NCBI GenBank assembly: GCA_964496595.1
Contig: CAZCAI010000003.1
Span: forward strand, 1-64,000
Direction of reading: 5' to 3'
DNA from: JAAAOZ01 sp964496595
GTDB lineage: Bacteria > Chloroflexota > Anaerolineae > B4-G1 > SLSP01
DNA length: 64,000 nt
The notes under the pieces are model-generated. The model saw nothing but the letters and a program-made list of their open reading frames with translations. It did not search any database and had not been told where the DNA came from. Both the position numbers and the translations under genes were made by a program. Shown in pieces: positions 6,942-16,183 of the stretch. Within the stretch, counting starts at the first letter, position 1, and every line of letters begins with the position of its first letter.

Positions 6942-8276
6942 TCAAATCTCCTCGACGATATCGCCCAGGAGACCGTGCGCGCCCTTGACCGCCAGCGAGA
7001 GGAAGGTCGAGCGGAGCGGTTGGATCGCCAGCGCGGCCTGCACCGGCGGACTCTTCTCCAGAACGCTCACCACCCGCCCCAGCGCGCGATGGCTGAGTAG
7101 CTCCTGATCCTCGAAGATGAGGTTGGACAACTTGCCGCGCTCGATAGCCATCGCGACGATGCGGTCGAAGGTCGTCTCTGGCGTGTAGACGCGCTGCCCG
7201 CGCGGGCCCATCCGCAGCGCGCCAACGGGACAGGCATCCACGCAGACGCCGCAGCCCAGACAGAGCGTCGCATCACGGATCGCCTTCTGCCGGGGACGGC
7301 GCCCCACGTCCGCCGCCGTCGCTTGCGCCTCCAGCGAGATCGCGCCCACGGGGCATCTCTCCGTGCACTTCCCGCAGCCGATACACGCCGCCGCGTCCAC
7401 CTCCATGATCCAATTGGAGGTGACAATCGCATTGCGAATGTCGAAGCGGCGGATGGCGGCGATCATATTGCAACAACAGCCGCAGCAATTGCACAGATAG
7501 GTGAGCCGCCGTTGGACGTTGTCGCCCGTCTGCATCAGGCCGGCGGCCTTCGCGCGCGCCAGAATCTCCAACCCCTCGCCCGCGTCGATCTCCCGAGCGA
7601 AATCCTTGCGGATGAGCGATTGCGCACCGACGCCAAACGAGAGGCATGTCTCCTGGGGGGCATCGCAGGCTGTTCCCAGATGCTCCGCCTCGTGGCGGCA
7701 GGCGCACGTCGAGACACCGATGGTCTCCGCGCTCTTGATCACGTGCGTCGCGCGCTCCCAATCCAAAATCTCCGTGTAGGTCTCCGCCGGCAGCGTCTCC
7801 TCGCGCACCATCGCCCGCCCGATCTGCGTCTCGCCCTGGAAAACGGCCCGCGCGAAGCGATCATCCGCCAGCATATAATCCTCGAAGAGATGGGCCAACT
7901 CCGTCATCGGCAATTCGCCAGCGGTGCGCATAAAGACGAACTCGAAGAATCCGATGACGACCGGCGCCAGGCTGAAGTAGCGCGTGCTCTCTCTCCCGTC
8001 GGGGCCGCGATGTTCGAGATCGATCACCAGGCCCCGCTCCGCCAGGCGCGTCATCGTCTCGTCCAGCGCGTCCGGCGCCATATCCAGGCGCCGCGCCAAC
8101 TTCTCTAAGGTGATGAACTTGGTGGGCACCCGGCGCGCGATGTCCGCCTCGTCCGGCGTGCAGAGCAATTTGAGGATTTTCGTGAGGGATTCAGAGGGCG
8201 GCGCGCCTGTGACATTACGATCTAATCGCTGCTGGAGGAGGCGATACGCACGGTCTGGATTCGCGACGTGGCCCAT
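6942..8276 (-). CDS. Winged-helix plus double 4Fe-4S ferredoxin protein
   Basis: 444 aa. Residues 1-110 look like a winged-helix module (LEKLARRLDMAPDALDETMTRLAERGLV). The middle carries CAC at about 190 and a dense NCCGCCC cluster at about 265. Two classical ferredoxin motifs follow: CIGCGKCTERCPVG (about 292) and CLGCGVCVDACPVG (about 338). Proteins of this build are seen in anaerobes as electron-transfer or redox-sensing proteins; the exact reaction is not known. Ribosome site AGG lies 7 bases before the ATG. It follows the membrane-protein gene at 8283 by six bases, so the two are probably co-transcribed. Confidence 0.8.
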   Translation of the reverse strand: MGHVANPDRAYRLLQQRLDRNVTGAPPSESLTKILKLLCTPDEADIARRVPTKFITLEKLARRLDMAPDALDETMTRLAERGLVIDLEHRGPDGRESTRYFSLAPVVIGFFEFVFMRTAGELPMTELAHLFEDYMLADDRFARAVFQGETQIGRAMVREETLPAETYTEILDWERATHVIKSAETIGVSTCACRHEAEHLGTACDAPQETCLSFGVGAQSLIRKDFAREIDAGEGLEILARAKAAGLMQTGDNVQRRLTYLCNCCGCCCNMIAAIRRFDIRNAIVTSNWIMEVDAAACIGCGKCTERCPVGAISLEAQATAADVGRRPRQKAIRDATLCLGCGVCVDACPVGALRMGPRGQRVYTPETTFDRIVAMAIERGKLSNLIFEDQELLSHRALGRVVSVLEKSPPVQAALAIQPLRSTFLSLAVKGAHGLLGDIVEEI

Positions 8277-8282
8277 AGCGAC

Positions 8283-8975
8283 CTATCCCTTGCGGATTTT
8301 AGCGTCGCCGCGCTGTTTGACCAGCCAATCTCCGATCTGCCAATCATCTTGCAAGCGCTCCTTATGCGTCTCGCCATTTGGCATGCGGATATAGGCCATC
8401 CGCCGGGATTCGTTATGCCACGCTTCGGGGCCATCCTTCACTCGCACCTGTTCCGTTCGGATATCGACAATCTTCCCTTCCCAGGCTTTGGAGCACGAGA
8501 GGCGCGTCATGATCAGCGTGATGAGCGCGATGATACTCAGGACGAAGACCAGCAGGGGGTTGTTCTCGCCCCAGACCAGGATGCCGATACCGACCGAAAT
8601 CCAGAAGATGACGACGCCAATGAGATAGGGCAGCCCTTCGATCTTCAGATTTTTCTTGGCCGGCTTCTCCGGTTCGGCTTGCGATACGACGCGAATGGGC
8701 CGGGTGGTGGGAGCTGGCGTGAGGTGACTGGGTGTGTGGCGCTTTTGGGCGGAAATATCGGGCGGCGTGTAGTGGGGGGGCGTCTCCGGCAGCCATTTCC
8801 CCTGCCTGAAGCAATGCCAGCGCCCGGTCGATTCCTCGATAGCCCATATCTTGCCCTCATCATCGCGGACGCGAATATGGCGCAAGCCATCGCGGTACTT
8901 CTCTTCGTCGATATTGCCCTGGCGATAATGACGTTTTAGCTCGAGAAAAAGAGTTTCTGCTTCTTTAAAGTCCAT
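8283..8975 (-). CDS. Two-TM membrane protein, unknown function
   Basis: 230 aa. An N-terminal soluble part (1-75) contains an RDDEGKIWAIEESTGRWHCFRQGKW-like Trp-rich segment, broken here for brevity into WAIEES and GRWHCFRQGKW. A Pro-rich linker follows, then two adjacent hydrophobic helices (about 118-160) and a soluble C-terminal beta-rich tail (KIVDIRTEQVRVKDG). The layout suggests a small sensor or scaffold anchored by a hairpin. I do not recognise a named family. Start has ACGAGG upstream. Confidence 0.7.
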   Translation of the reverse strand: MDFKEAETLFLELKRHYRQGNIDEEKYRDGLRHIRVRDDEGKIWAIEESTGRWHCFRQGKWLPETPPHYTPPDISAQKRHTPSHLTPAPTTRPIRVVSQAEPEKPAKKNLKIEGLPYLIGVVIFWISVGIGILVWGENNPLLVFVLSIIALITLIMTRLSCSKAWEGKIVDIRTEQVRVKDGPEAWHNESRRMAYIRMPNGETHKERLQDDWQIGDWLVKQRGDAKIRKG

Positions 8976-9023
8976 ATCTGCCTCGTTCCGGTGGATGTAG
9001 AGATGAATGCAACAAAATGCGCC

Positions 9024-9491
9024 TCAATCCCAGAGGATGCCGAGCAGTATCGCGCCGACGCCGACCAGCAATTGAACGGCGTTCAACCGGATGATGGCGT
9101 TGTGATCGATGGGACGAGGGACCTCGAGGCGGGCTTGCTGTGGGGTGTTGGGATTATAGTAGACCGTGACCGCTTTCCCTTCGGGATAGCGCGCCAGCAC
9201 AGCTTCCGCGCTGCGGCGATCCGGGAACGAGATGCCAGATGTAGGATGCTTGTGGCCGTGATACGTGGTTTGATCGACGGTGTAGGCATACGTTAGCGTG
9301 GGCGTGTAGGTCGTCTTCTCCCCAGCCTCCGTGTGCCGGGTGTGGTGATAGAGCGCTTGTTTGATGATCGCCCCATCGGTAGCAGGCCAATTCGGGACGC
9401 CCTGCCTGTTGCGCTTCGCCAGCACCGTCGTGATGATGTACGCGGCGCTCAGTAAGACAATCGCGGCTCCGAAGAAGATCAAAAACTCCAT
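9024..9491 (-). CDS. DUF3592 membrane protein
   Basis: 155 aa with one hydrophobic helix at each end (4-24 and 133-153) and an extracytoplasmic-type beta domain between. The YTYTVDQTTYHG-like strand, the RRSAEAVLARYPEGKAVTVYYNPNTPQQARLE region and the general length match DUF3592 (long motif split: AVLARYPEGKAV then VYYNPNTPQQARLE). Function of the family is unknown. AGAGGAGG precedes the ATG. Confidence 0.82.
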   Translation of the reverse strand: MEFLIFFGAAIVLLSAAYIITTVLAKRNRQGVPNWPATDGAIIKQALYHHTRHTEAGEKTTYTPTLTYAYTVDQTTYHGHKHPTSGISFPDRRSAEAVLARYPEGKAVTVYYNPNTPQQARLEVPRPIDHNAIIRLNAVQLLVGVGAILLGILWD

Positions 9492-9591
9492 AGCGAACCT
9501 CCTCTGATAGATAATCGCACGGTTCTCCCCTTCATTATAACATAATTTGTTATCGAAGAAGCACTTCCAGCGACCAAGCTCCTAGAAGCTA

Positions 9592-9607
9592 ACAACTTCG
9601 AAGTTGT
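9592..9607. promoter_or_regulatory. 16-bp perfect palindrome
   Basis: ACAACTTCGAAGTTGT, a perfect inverted repeat, lies 100 bases upstream of the DUF3592 gene and 50 bases downstream of the 90-aa gene. It could be an operator or part of a terminator; no T run follows. Confidence 0.4.
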
Positions 9608-9657
9608 GCGGTTTGATGCACCTTGCACTATGACGCTTTGCCTATTTGTTGCTTGGT

Positions 9658-9930
9658 TTATTTGCCGCCTTGCTCCTCTTCCTCGCGCCACGCCGCCAGA
9701 TAACTCTCGAAGGCTGCGACCGTAGCCGCCATCTTGATCTCATAGAGCATCCCTCTACCGAGCCAGTCATCTTCTTGTAGGAAGTAGGTCGCCTCCAACA
9801 GTTCCTCAAGGCGCTTGATGTCAAAGGCAGGATCTGCGCGCCGCCGCTGCTCTAAATAACGATACATCGCCTCGAAGACCTCGTCGTATTTCTGCTCTCG
9901 CAGTTCTTCTTGATCCATCTGGAGCCTCAA
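9658..9930 (-). CDS. Small helical hypothetical protein
   Basis: 90 aa, highly charged and probably all-helical, with no cysteine and no membrane helix. The first ATG overlaps the stop of the HD-domain gene by four bases; an in-frame ATG five codons later is also possible. I do not recognise it. Coupling to the HD gene is the main evidence that it is real. Confidence 0.55.
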   Translation of the reverse strand: MRLQMDQEELREQKYDEVFEAMYRYLEQRRRADPAFDIKRLEELLEATYFLQEDDWLGRGMLYEIKMAATVAAFESYLAAWREEEEQGGK

Positions 9931-10484
9931 TTCTTAGTGCTTAATTCTGGTTCTTCCTCAAGCTCGATATCCCAATCTGTTCGTACCAACGCTGGCGCCG
10001 ACCGCGCGCGACTGCGCCGATTGGCCCACGCCAAGATCTCCGCGTCGTGCGCCGCCTCGGTGCAGAGATAGGGTGCCGCCGGCTCGATGCCCACGCGCCC
10101 CAAGTCAAGCCGATCCGCGTCCCAGCAGGTGCGCACCGTCACGTCGCCCGCCGTGAGGCCGTCGGTGTGATGCGCGCACGCCGTGTACAGCAGCGAAAAC
10201 TCATGATCGCTCAACGTGAAGAGCGCGCCCCGCAGTTCGGCGGCATAGTCCGCGCCGCGCTGCCCGTGGCCGTGATCCACACCCTCGTTGCGACGCCTGG
10301 CGTCGTGAAAGACCGCGAAGAGTTGCACCACGGCCACGTTGGCGTGCGTGCGCGTCGCCAGGCGCAGGCCATTCTCCAACACCCGCGCCCAGTGTGTGAC
10401 GCCATGGACGCCGTCCAACGCGAGCGTGTATTGATCCAAGATAGTCCGAATCAATGCCGGAGAAATCATCGGCCTGGCTCCCAT
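9927..10484 (-). CDS. HD-domain phosphohydrolase
   Basis: 185 aa from ATG 10484 (a second ATG at 10469 is possible). The HD metal site is visible: GVTHW, AVFHDARR (the HD pair), CAHHTDG and CWDADRLDLGR. Family members are metal-dependent phosphohydrolases acting on nucleotides or related molecules; substrate unknown. It begins 11 bases after the pckA stop, so it is likely the next gene of the pckA operon. AAGG of the pckA end serves as a weak ribosome site. Confidence 0.78.
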   Translation of the reverse strand: MGARPMISPALIRTILDQYTLALDGVHGVTHWARVLENGLRLATRTHANVAVVQLFAVFHDARRRNEGVDHGHGQRGADYAAELRGALFTLSDHEFSLLYTACAHHTDGLTAGDVTVRTCWDADRLDLGRVGIEPAAPYLCTEAAHDAEILAWANRRSRARSAPALVRTDWDIELEEEPELSTKN

Positions 10485-10495
10485 CGCATCGCGCC

Positions 10496-12052
10496 TTACA
10501 ACCCTAATGACGCGGGAATTGCCGGATCCAAGGCCGGGAACTTCTCTAACCAGGCGCGGCGATCCGCCTTGAGCTTTTGGGTGAGTTGATCGTAGGCTTC
10601 CGCCGAGTAAGCCGCGCGCGGATTGAGGCGCTCGGCGTAATCGGGCAGGCCCGGCACGGCGGTGGCGATTTCGTAGCCCCAATCGGGATCGGTCGTCCAT
10701 GTGATGCCCCCGCGCGCAATCTGCTTGATGATCGCGCTGGAATCCAACACGCCGATCTTCTGGGCCTGCGCCGGATCGCGCAGGCTGCCATCGACATCGC
10801 GCTTGCCGATACTGCCCGTATTCAGCAGGAAGACCTGGACATCCGGGTTTTGGCGCAGAATGTGCATAAAAATCGCGCCCTCTTTCTCGTAGGAGCCGAC
10901 GATGAAGGGATTGGTGCCCACGCTGTGGACGGCCTGGCCCGCGCGCGCGGGATCGCCGGCCGCCGTCTCGATGGACTCGCCCAACATAAAGAAGGCCGCG
11001 CCCTGCGCCGGCGTCAGCCGCGCCACGGGCGGCACGATGTCCTCGCGCCGCGTGATGAAGACGATGATGTCGGCGCGGGGTAGGTCGATGCTCTCATCCG
11101 TGTAGTCCATATCCGCGCGGAAGACAATCGCCCGACCATTGCGCCCCAGCGCGTAGTTGAGAAAATCGGGCGTTCCATCGGGATCGACCCAGACATTCTC
11201 CAGCATCGCACGCGACGCGGCGGCGGCGTTGTAAAGCAGCGGTTGATCTTCTTGCTCCAGCCCCTCCGTCTTGATGAAGAAATTCGCCTCGGTGCCGTAA
11301 CACGCGGCGTCGGGCTGCATCATCACCACATCGTCCTGGCGGATAGCGACGCCCTCTTCGCCCTCGAGGAAGTGATGGTGGCAGGTGAGCGTCGTCTTCC
11401 CCGTGCCGCTCAGCCCGAAGAAGATCGCGCCCCGCTCTACCAACTGGCCCTCCACATCGCGCACGCGGATGACCTTGGAACCGGCGTGCAGGCCCAAGCC
11501 GCCCTGCAGCTTCGTCCAATACATCACCATGCGCAGAAACGACTTCTTGACCTCGCCCATGTAGTCGCTGCCCAGTGCGTAGGTCGTGAACGTCTCTGGA
11601 TCGACTAAGATGCGGCGCTCCATCACCTTATCGCGCCATTTAGGGATCATGACCGTCGTCAGGTCGGCGCGCTCGCGCTCAACGAACTCCGGCGGCGCAT
11701 CGAAGAGCGATTGCCCCCACATAAAGGCCAGCCGCGCGTGCTCGATGGGCACGTAAAAGCGGCAGTGCTGGCGGAAATCGGGATGCTGGCCCATCACGCG
11801 ATCCAACTGGATGAGGCGCATCGTGCGTAGCGAGGCCTGCGCCTCGGTCAGCCAGCGGCGCTGCTCCGCGTCCGGCTCGCCAAAGATGATGTCGGTGAAT
11901 TTGGCGGATCGGCTCCGAATCCGCGTGATGTAGCGCGCCGATCCAAACGTCGTGGTCGTCTCTTCGATGCCGGCCCAGGTGCGCAGTTGCTCCCACGAGG
12001 GATTGCGAACGATCTCTTGTGCTTCAATGGGGCGGGTGAAAATCTCTGCCAT
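10496..12052 (-). CDS. pckA: Phosphoenolpyruvate carboxykinase (ATP)
   Basis: Converts oxaloacetate and ATP to phosphoenolpyruvate, CO2 and ADP (gluconeogenesis), or runs in reverse as an anaplerotic step. The P-loop GLSGTGKTTLT with the following QDD metal site is characteristic of the ATP-type enzyme. 518 aa is normal. TAGGAGG precedes the ATG. It links C4 acids to sugars and so connects to the tricarboxylate/CoA cluster at 33-52 kb, though it is not adjacent to it. Confidence 0.95.
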   Translation of the reverse strand: MAEIFTRPIEAQEIVRNPSWEQLRTWAGIEETTTTFGSARYITRIRSRSAKFTDIIFGEPDAEQRRWLTEAQASLRTMRLIQLDRVMGQHPDFRQHCRFYVPIEHARLAFMWGQSLFDAPPEFVERERADLTTVMIPKWRDKVMERRILVDPETFTTYALGSDYMGEVKKSFLRMVMYWTKLQGGLGLHAGSKVIRVRDVEGQLVERGAIFFGLSGTGKTTLTCHHHFLEGEEGVAIRQDDVVMMQPDAACYGTEANFFIKTEGLEQEDQPLLYNAAAASRAMLENVWVDPDGTPDFLNYALGRNGRAIVFRADMDYTDESIDLPRADIIVFITRREDIVPPVARLTPAQGAAFFMLGESIETAAGDPARAGQAVHSVGTNPFIVGSYEKEGAIFMHILRQNPDVQVFLLNTGSIGKRDVDGSLRDPAQAQKIGVLDSSAIIKQIARGGITWTTDPDWGYEIATAVPGLPDYAERLNPRAAYSAEAYDQLTQKLKADRRAWLEKFPALDPAIPASLGL

Positions 12053-12104
12053 AAAAAACCTCCTACATAGAGTTGATGGATGGTTCTAAGGGGTTAAAAT
12101 CATA

Positions 12105-12134
12105 GGCGTATTGCGTAATCCGTATTGCGTAGAT
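12105..12134. repeat. 7-bp-period repeat, GTATTGC family
   Basis: Degenerate tandem units GTATTGC, GTAATCC, GTATTGC, GTAGATT in the leader between pckA and the HAD gene. Related arrays lie at 21899-21931 and 32164-32260. Confidence 0.7.
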
Positions 12135-12180
12135 TTTGTATCAGACACTTTCTCTGTACATCCTTTGCTGATCGGACTGG

Positions 12181-12885
12181 TCAGAAACCTTGCTGCTCCA
12201 GCAGGGCGGGAAGTTGCCCGATGTGCGCCAACTGCTCGTAGGCGTTGGCGTGCTCCTCGGTCGGTGTGGCGATTTCGTGCACCCAGGTGATGTGATAGGG
12301 GATGTGGACGGCGTGGCCGCCGATCTCCACGATGGGCAGGATGTCGGAGCGCAGCGAGTTGCCCACCATCAGAAAGCGTGCAGGCGCGATGTCGTACTTA
12401 GCCAGCAGGGTCTTGTAGACCTGCGCGTTCTTCTCGCTGACGACCTCGACGTGGGTGAAGTACGAGGCCAGGCCCGACCTGGCGATTTTCGCGTCTTGCT
12501 CGAACAGATCGCCTTTGGTGAGGAGCATCAGCGGATAGGCGGGCGCTAACTGCGCCAGCGCATCCTCGACGTGTTCCAGCGGCTCGACGGCCTCCGTGAT
12601 CATCTCCTTGGCACCATCGAGAATCTTCTGGAGGTCGGACGCCGGAATCTGCCCGTCGGTGAGTCGAATCGCCGTCTCGATCAGCGAGAGGGTGTAGCTT
12701 TTGACGCCGTAGCCGTAGTGGCGGATATTCTCCCGCTCGGTCTGATCTAACGCCTCATCCGCCACCGCGCCGGGGTGATACGCGGCCATGATCTGCCGGA
12801 AATTTGCCTGCGCGGCGGCGAACTTGATCTCGTTGTGCCACAGCGTGTCGTCGGCGTCGAACGCGATGAGATCTAAATCTAACAT
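12181..12885 (-). CDS. HAD-superfamily hydrolase
   Basis: 234 aa. Motif I is FDADDTLW (nucleophile Asp in DxD), motif II is LLTKGD, and a motif III/IV region has MVGNSLRSDILP. This is a phosphatase or phosphoglycolate-type HAD; substrate not identifiable. Its ribosome site GAGGAGG lies inside the last codons of the glycosyltransferase gene, three bases upstream, so the two are one operon. Confidence 0.88.
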   Translation of the reverse strand: MLDLDLIAFDADDTLWHNEIKFAAAQANFRQIMAAYHPGAVADEALDQTERENIRHYGYGVKSYTLSLIETAIRLTDGQIPASDLQKILDGAKEMITEAVEPLEHVEDALAQLAPAYPLMLLTKGDLFEQDAKIARSGLASYFTHVEVVSEKNAQVYKTLLAKYDIAPARFLMVGNSLRSDILPIVEIGGHAVHIPYHITWVHEIATPTEEHANAYEQLAHIGQLPALLEQQGF

Positions 12886-12888
12886 CGC

Positions 12889-13623
12889 CTACACCTCCTC
12901 GTCGTACATCCCCGCGCGGAGATTGCGGCGGATGCGCAGCACCTCGCGGAACATCCGCACGGAATCCTGCACCGGGCTGACGCGGCTGCCTTTGCCGTAA
13001 TACCAGGGGATGCCCACCTCTAAGATGCGATAGCCGCGCCGCTGCGCCAGCGCCAGCACCTCCACGTCGAAGGCCCAGCCGTCGATCTTCTGGCGTGTGA
13101 AGAGATCGCGCGCTGCCTCGCGCCGGAAGGCCTTGAAGCCGCACTGTGTATCCTGGATGCGCGGCACGGCCAACGTCCGCACGATGAAGTTGAAGACGCG
13201 GCCCATCAAGTGGCGGTAGAACGGCTCGTTATAGCGTCGCGCGCCGGGCGCCTCGCGCGAGCCGATGGCGATGTCGTAGGGGCCGTCCAGGTTCTCTGGG
13301 AAGAAGCGCGGCAACTCTTCGATGGGCATCGCCAGATCCGCGTCGCAGATGAAGGCGTACGCCCCCTGCGCGGCCAACATCCCCGCGCGGACGGCCGCGC
13401 CCTTGCCAGGGATCGGCTGGTCGATCACGTGGACGAAGCGCTGCTCCGCCGCGATCCGCTCCGCGACCGCGCGGGTCTCATCGCGGCTGTTGTTGTTGAC
13501 CACGATGATGTCCAGCCGCTCAGGCCGCGCTGTGATGAAATCGATCACGCGCGGCAGGGTGATGGGCAGCCGGTGCGCCTCGTTATAGGCGGGTATAATA
13601 ATGGTCATCAAGGGTTGGTTCAT
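12889..13623 (-). CDS. Family 2 glycosyltransferase, dolichyl-phosphate-glucosyltransferase-like
   Basis: 244 aa GT-A fold. Signatures: IIIPAYNEAHRLP at the N-terminus, NNNSRDET, GKGAAVRAGM, DADLAMP (the DxD-like metal site), TQCGFKAFRR and the EV-ALAQRRGYRI region. The set matches the polyprenyl-phosphate sugar transferase group, which charges a lipid carrier with a hexose at the membrane face. No C-terminal membrane helices are present. Operon with the HAD gene. Confidence 0.88.
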   Translation of the reverse strand: MNQPLMTIIIPAYNEAHRLPITLPRVIDFITARPERLDIIVVNNNSRDETRAVAERIAAEQRFVHVIDQPIPGKGAAVRAGMLAAQGAYAFICDADLAMPIEELPRFFPENLDGPYDIAIGSREAPGARRYNEPFYRHLMGRVFNFIVRTLAVPRIQDTQCGFKAFRREAARDLFTRQKIDGWAFDVEVLALAQRRGYRILEVGIPWYYGKGSRVSPVQDSVRMFREVLRIRRNLRAGMYDEEV

Positions 13624-13686
13624 ACTACCTCGGTTCTGTAGGATTTCAGTAGATCCAGAAGATTTATCTTCTTGGTAACGGCCTTA

Positions 13687-14097
13687 TCAAGGATATAGAC
13701 CGATTTTCAGTAAAGCTTCGCGCTCTGCTACACGGTGCGCTTCATTTAATTGTAATATCTTGACCGTCACACGTCCCTCTGCTGTCAATGGCATAATTTG
13801 CGCGCCCTCGAGAGCAAAATGCTCTTGCCATCGTTGCGTGCGAGGGTTGAAGAGCGCCACCAAACCCCCTCCAAGCGGATCATACGAACCTATATTGAGG
13901 CCTTTATGACGATTGCAACGCATACAGGCCAAAGCTAAATTATCCGCCTCCGTCTCGCCACTGTGCTGAACGGGGATGATATGATCCGGTTCGTGAGGAT
14001 GGACGACAATTTCCTGCGGCAATAAACAGTATTCGCATCGTCCCTGCGCGCGCTGAAACACTCGCCGTCGCAACTCTGCCGAGATGTGGACGGTCAT
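13687..14097 (-). CDS. HNH endonuclease
   Basis: 136 aa. The HNH fold shows GRCEYC at 22-27, HPHEPDHIIPVQHSG around the catalytic His pair, then LALACMRCNRHKG with the second zinc-binding Cys pair and the final HNH His. Its ATG overlaps the stop of the upstream 117-aa gene by four bases. Such small HNH-plus-partner pairs are common and may be a toxin-like or homing-type unit; role unproven. Confidence 0.85.
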   Translation of the reverse strand: MTVHISAELRRRVFQRAQGRCEYCLLPQEIVVHPHEPDHIIPVQHSGETEADNLALACMRCNRHKGLNIGSYDPLGGGLVALFNPRTQRWQEHFALEGAQIMPLTAEGRVTVKILQLNEAHRVAEREALLKIGLYP

Positions 14098-14447
14098 CCA
14101 GTTACCTCTGGCATATTTTTGCGTACTTCTGCTTTCAGCAATACCATGATGTGCTCGATCTTTTCCAATTCATCCAGCTCCATCTGTTCCTCTTCTGAAA
14201 GCAAGCCCGCCTCATTCAGCGCCAGTAGACGCCTAAGACGTTCTTGTGCTCGCGGCGAGACCATAAAGGATGCTACCTGTTGCGGTGTTGGCCCGGCGGA
14301 TAAAAAATCGATGATCTCAGATGCCGTTTGCGTCGCCGGGGTCTTGAAGCCCTGCAAGCTCAACTCCAACACAGTTGGCAACCATATTCTCATAGGTCGT
14401 AAGCGATCGGCCAAGCGGTCTGGTACGGTCATGGTCATTTCTACCAT
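14094..14447 (-). CDS. Small partner protein of the HNH nuclease
   Basis: 117 aa from ATG 14447, which has GAGG upstream (an ATG at 14468 is less well placed). Helical; it contains a LEKIEHIMVLLKAEVRK amphipathic C-terminus and an EEEQMELDELE acidic stretch. I do not recognise a family. The overlap with the HNH gene says the two act together, possibly as an antitoxin-like or specificity partner. Confidence 0.6.
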   Translation of the reverse strand: MVEMTMTVPDRLADRLRPMRIWLPTVLELSLQGFKTPATQTASEIIDFLSAGPTPQQVASFMVSPRAQERLRRLLALNEAGLLSEEEQMELDELEKIEHIMVLLKAEVRKNMPEVTG

Positions 14448-14589
14448 CTCACACCTCTTTTTTCTCAAATCCAGCGGAAGGACACTTGATTTGATTATAG
14501 CTCAGGCTTATTGTGTCCGATTTCGCCGGGCAGTGTTAGCGTCGTTTATCACGTTTCGGACAGGTAGTCGGGATAGTCTATTCCCCGGA

Positions 14590-15354
14590 CTACTCGACCA
14601 ACTGTAACTTCGATTCCCACTCGAAGAAGCCGTGGGTCTCGATGGTCTGATCGGCGATTTGCTCTGCCAATTGCAGCCGCTCGTCGAGTTCGGGGCTGGC
14701 GTAGAATTGGCGCGTGAGATCGCCTAACTGCGGATTGAACTCGCTCAGGGCCAAGAGCAGGTCTTTATCGCGTGGGAGATAACGGTTCGCCTTCAGGAAG
14801 TAGTATTTGAGCATATCACGGACGGCTATGCCTAAGATCATCGTCGCGGTGGCCGGCCGGTCGGCGGCGATGTCCACAGCGTCCTCATAGCGCGTCGCGG
14901 CCAGATAGCGCGTCGTCGTCAACCGTTCTTCGCCGAGATCGGGCGGCTCGGAGAGGATCTGCGCGGAAAGCTCGCGGAGATCGGATAGGACGGGGTCCAA
15001 ATCCAAGATAGTGTGCCCGGTCGCCAACATGTGCGCCGTGATCGGGCGTCCGGCCTGGCGCTCCTGATCGAAGTAGTCGAGCACCTTGGAGACCGGATTG
15101 ACGAAGATCTCGGCGGGCACGGCGTTGAAGAAGCGCTGGATGCGCTGGCGCTTGGGCTGCTGGCGGATGACGTAGATGTCCAGGTCGCTGGAGGGGGCGG
15201 GTTGGCCGCGCAGGATCGTCCCGCTGACGATGATGCCCAGCGTATCCTCGAATCTCTCCAAGATGAAGCGTGTGGCCTGGCGCAGCGCCGTGTTATAGGG
15301 TTCGTTCAGTTCCGGCCATCGACACCGCTCGAATTTCTCTTCGGGTTGCAGCAT
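14590..15354 (-). CDS. Nucleotidyltransferase-domain protein
   Basis: 254 aa. The N-terminal nucleotidyltransferase fold has SGTILRGQPAPSSDLDIYV: the usual GS motif appears as GT, with two Asp metal ligands (DLD). The C-terminal two-thirds is helical. Proteins of this type transfer a nucleotide to a small molecule, RNA or protein; the target is not deducible. Start has GAGGAAGAG upstream. It lies downstream of, and on the same strand as, the PHP phosphatase gene (28-base gap). Confidence 0.75.
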   Translation of the reverse strand: MLQPEEKFERCRWPELNEPYNTALRQATRFILERFEDTLGIIVSGTILRGQPAPSSDLDIYVIRQQPKRQRIQRFFNAVPAEIFVNPVSKVLDYFDQERQAGRPITAHMLATGHTILDLDPVLSDLRELSAQILSEPPDLGEERLTTTRYLAATRYEDAVDIAADRPATATMILGIAVRDMLKYYFLKANRYLPRDKDLLLALSEFNPQLGDLTRQFYASPELDERLQLAEQIADQTIETHGFFEWESKLQLVE

Positions 15355-15382
15355 AGTCTCTTCCTCGTTTAGGTGACTTCGC

Positions 15383-16183
15383 TTATAAAACGATCCATCC
15401 CACGACCTGCCGGCGCTCGTAGCGGGCCAGGCGCGTGAATCCGGCGGCCAGGGCCAACTCGCGCGCGTGATCGAAGGGCTGCGCGATATCCTCCGGGCGA
15501 TGCGCGTCGGAGCCGAAGACCAGCAGCTCGCCGCCCAGCTCTCGATACCATTTCAGAACTGTCAAATCCGGCTGGGGCGTCGCCATCCCTTTTCGCAGGC
15601 CGGATGTGTTGATCTCCAGCCCCTTGCCGCGCTCGATGAGGCGGCGCAGGATGGCCCGGATCTGCTCGGCGTATGGCGCGAGGGGCAGTATCTCTGCAAA
15701 GAGTTCCCACGAGTCGCGGCGCACCATATCGAAGTGCGCCAACACATCGAACTCGCCGTGCTCTACCAAGGCCGCCAAATCGGTGAAGTACTGCTCGTAG
15801 GCGGCTTCCAATCCGCCCATATTTTTATACGTGGAGGCATACCACCCCGGCTGGTGATCGATCCAGTGGATGGAGCCGAGCACGATGTCCCAGGGATGTG
15901 CCCGCACGAAGGCCGCCGCTTCCGCCGGAAATTCGTGCGGGTTGCCCAACTCCGCGCCGGCCAACAGCGTGAGGCGGCCCGCGTAGCGCTCGCGCAGCGC
16001 CGATAGCTCCGCGAAGTAGGCGTCGGGCGCCATGAACTCGTAGGCCTCGTCCTCCGGCACCCATTCCACGTGATCCGTGAACGCGAGGCCCGCCAGGCCG
16101 ACGTGCTCGGCCGCGGCGGCCATCTCGGCCATCGAGGCGGCGGCGTCGGGCGAAAAGGTTGAATGCGTGTGGGTATCGATCAT
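15383..16183 (-). CDS. PHP-domain phosphatase, histidinol-phosphatase-like
   Basis: 266 aa. The N-terminal DTHTHSTFSPD is PHP motif I, FTDHVEW motif II; later GSIHWID, FDVLAHFDM and LVFGSDAHRPE supply further metal ligands. This is the HisJ-like group that dephosphorylates histidinol phosphate, but many members act on other phosphates. No other histidine gene is near, so the specific reaction is uncertain. Start overlaps the lipid-kinase stop by four bases. Confidence 0.85.
   Translation of the reverse strand: MIDTHTHSTFSPDAAASMAEMAAAAEHVGLAGLAFTDHVEWVPEDEAYEFMAPDAYFAELSALRERYAGRLTLLAGAELGNPHEFPAEAAAFVRAHPWDIVLGSIHWIDHQPGWYASTYKNMGGLEAAYEQYFTDLAALVEHGEFDVLAHFDMVRRDSWELFAEILPLAPYAEQIRAILRRLIERGKGLEINTSGLRKGMATPQPDLTVLKWYRELGGELLVFGSDAHRPEDIAQPFDHARELALAAGFTRLARYERRQVVGWIVL

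Noticed and set aside
7323..8108. 261-codon plus-strand frame
   Set aside because: Shadow of the 4Fe-4S gene in a GC-rich region; no start site or family features.
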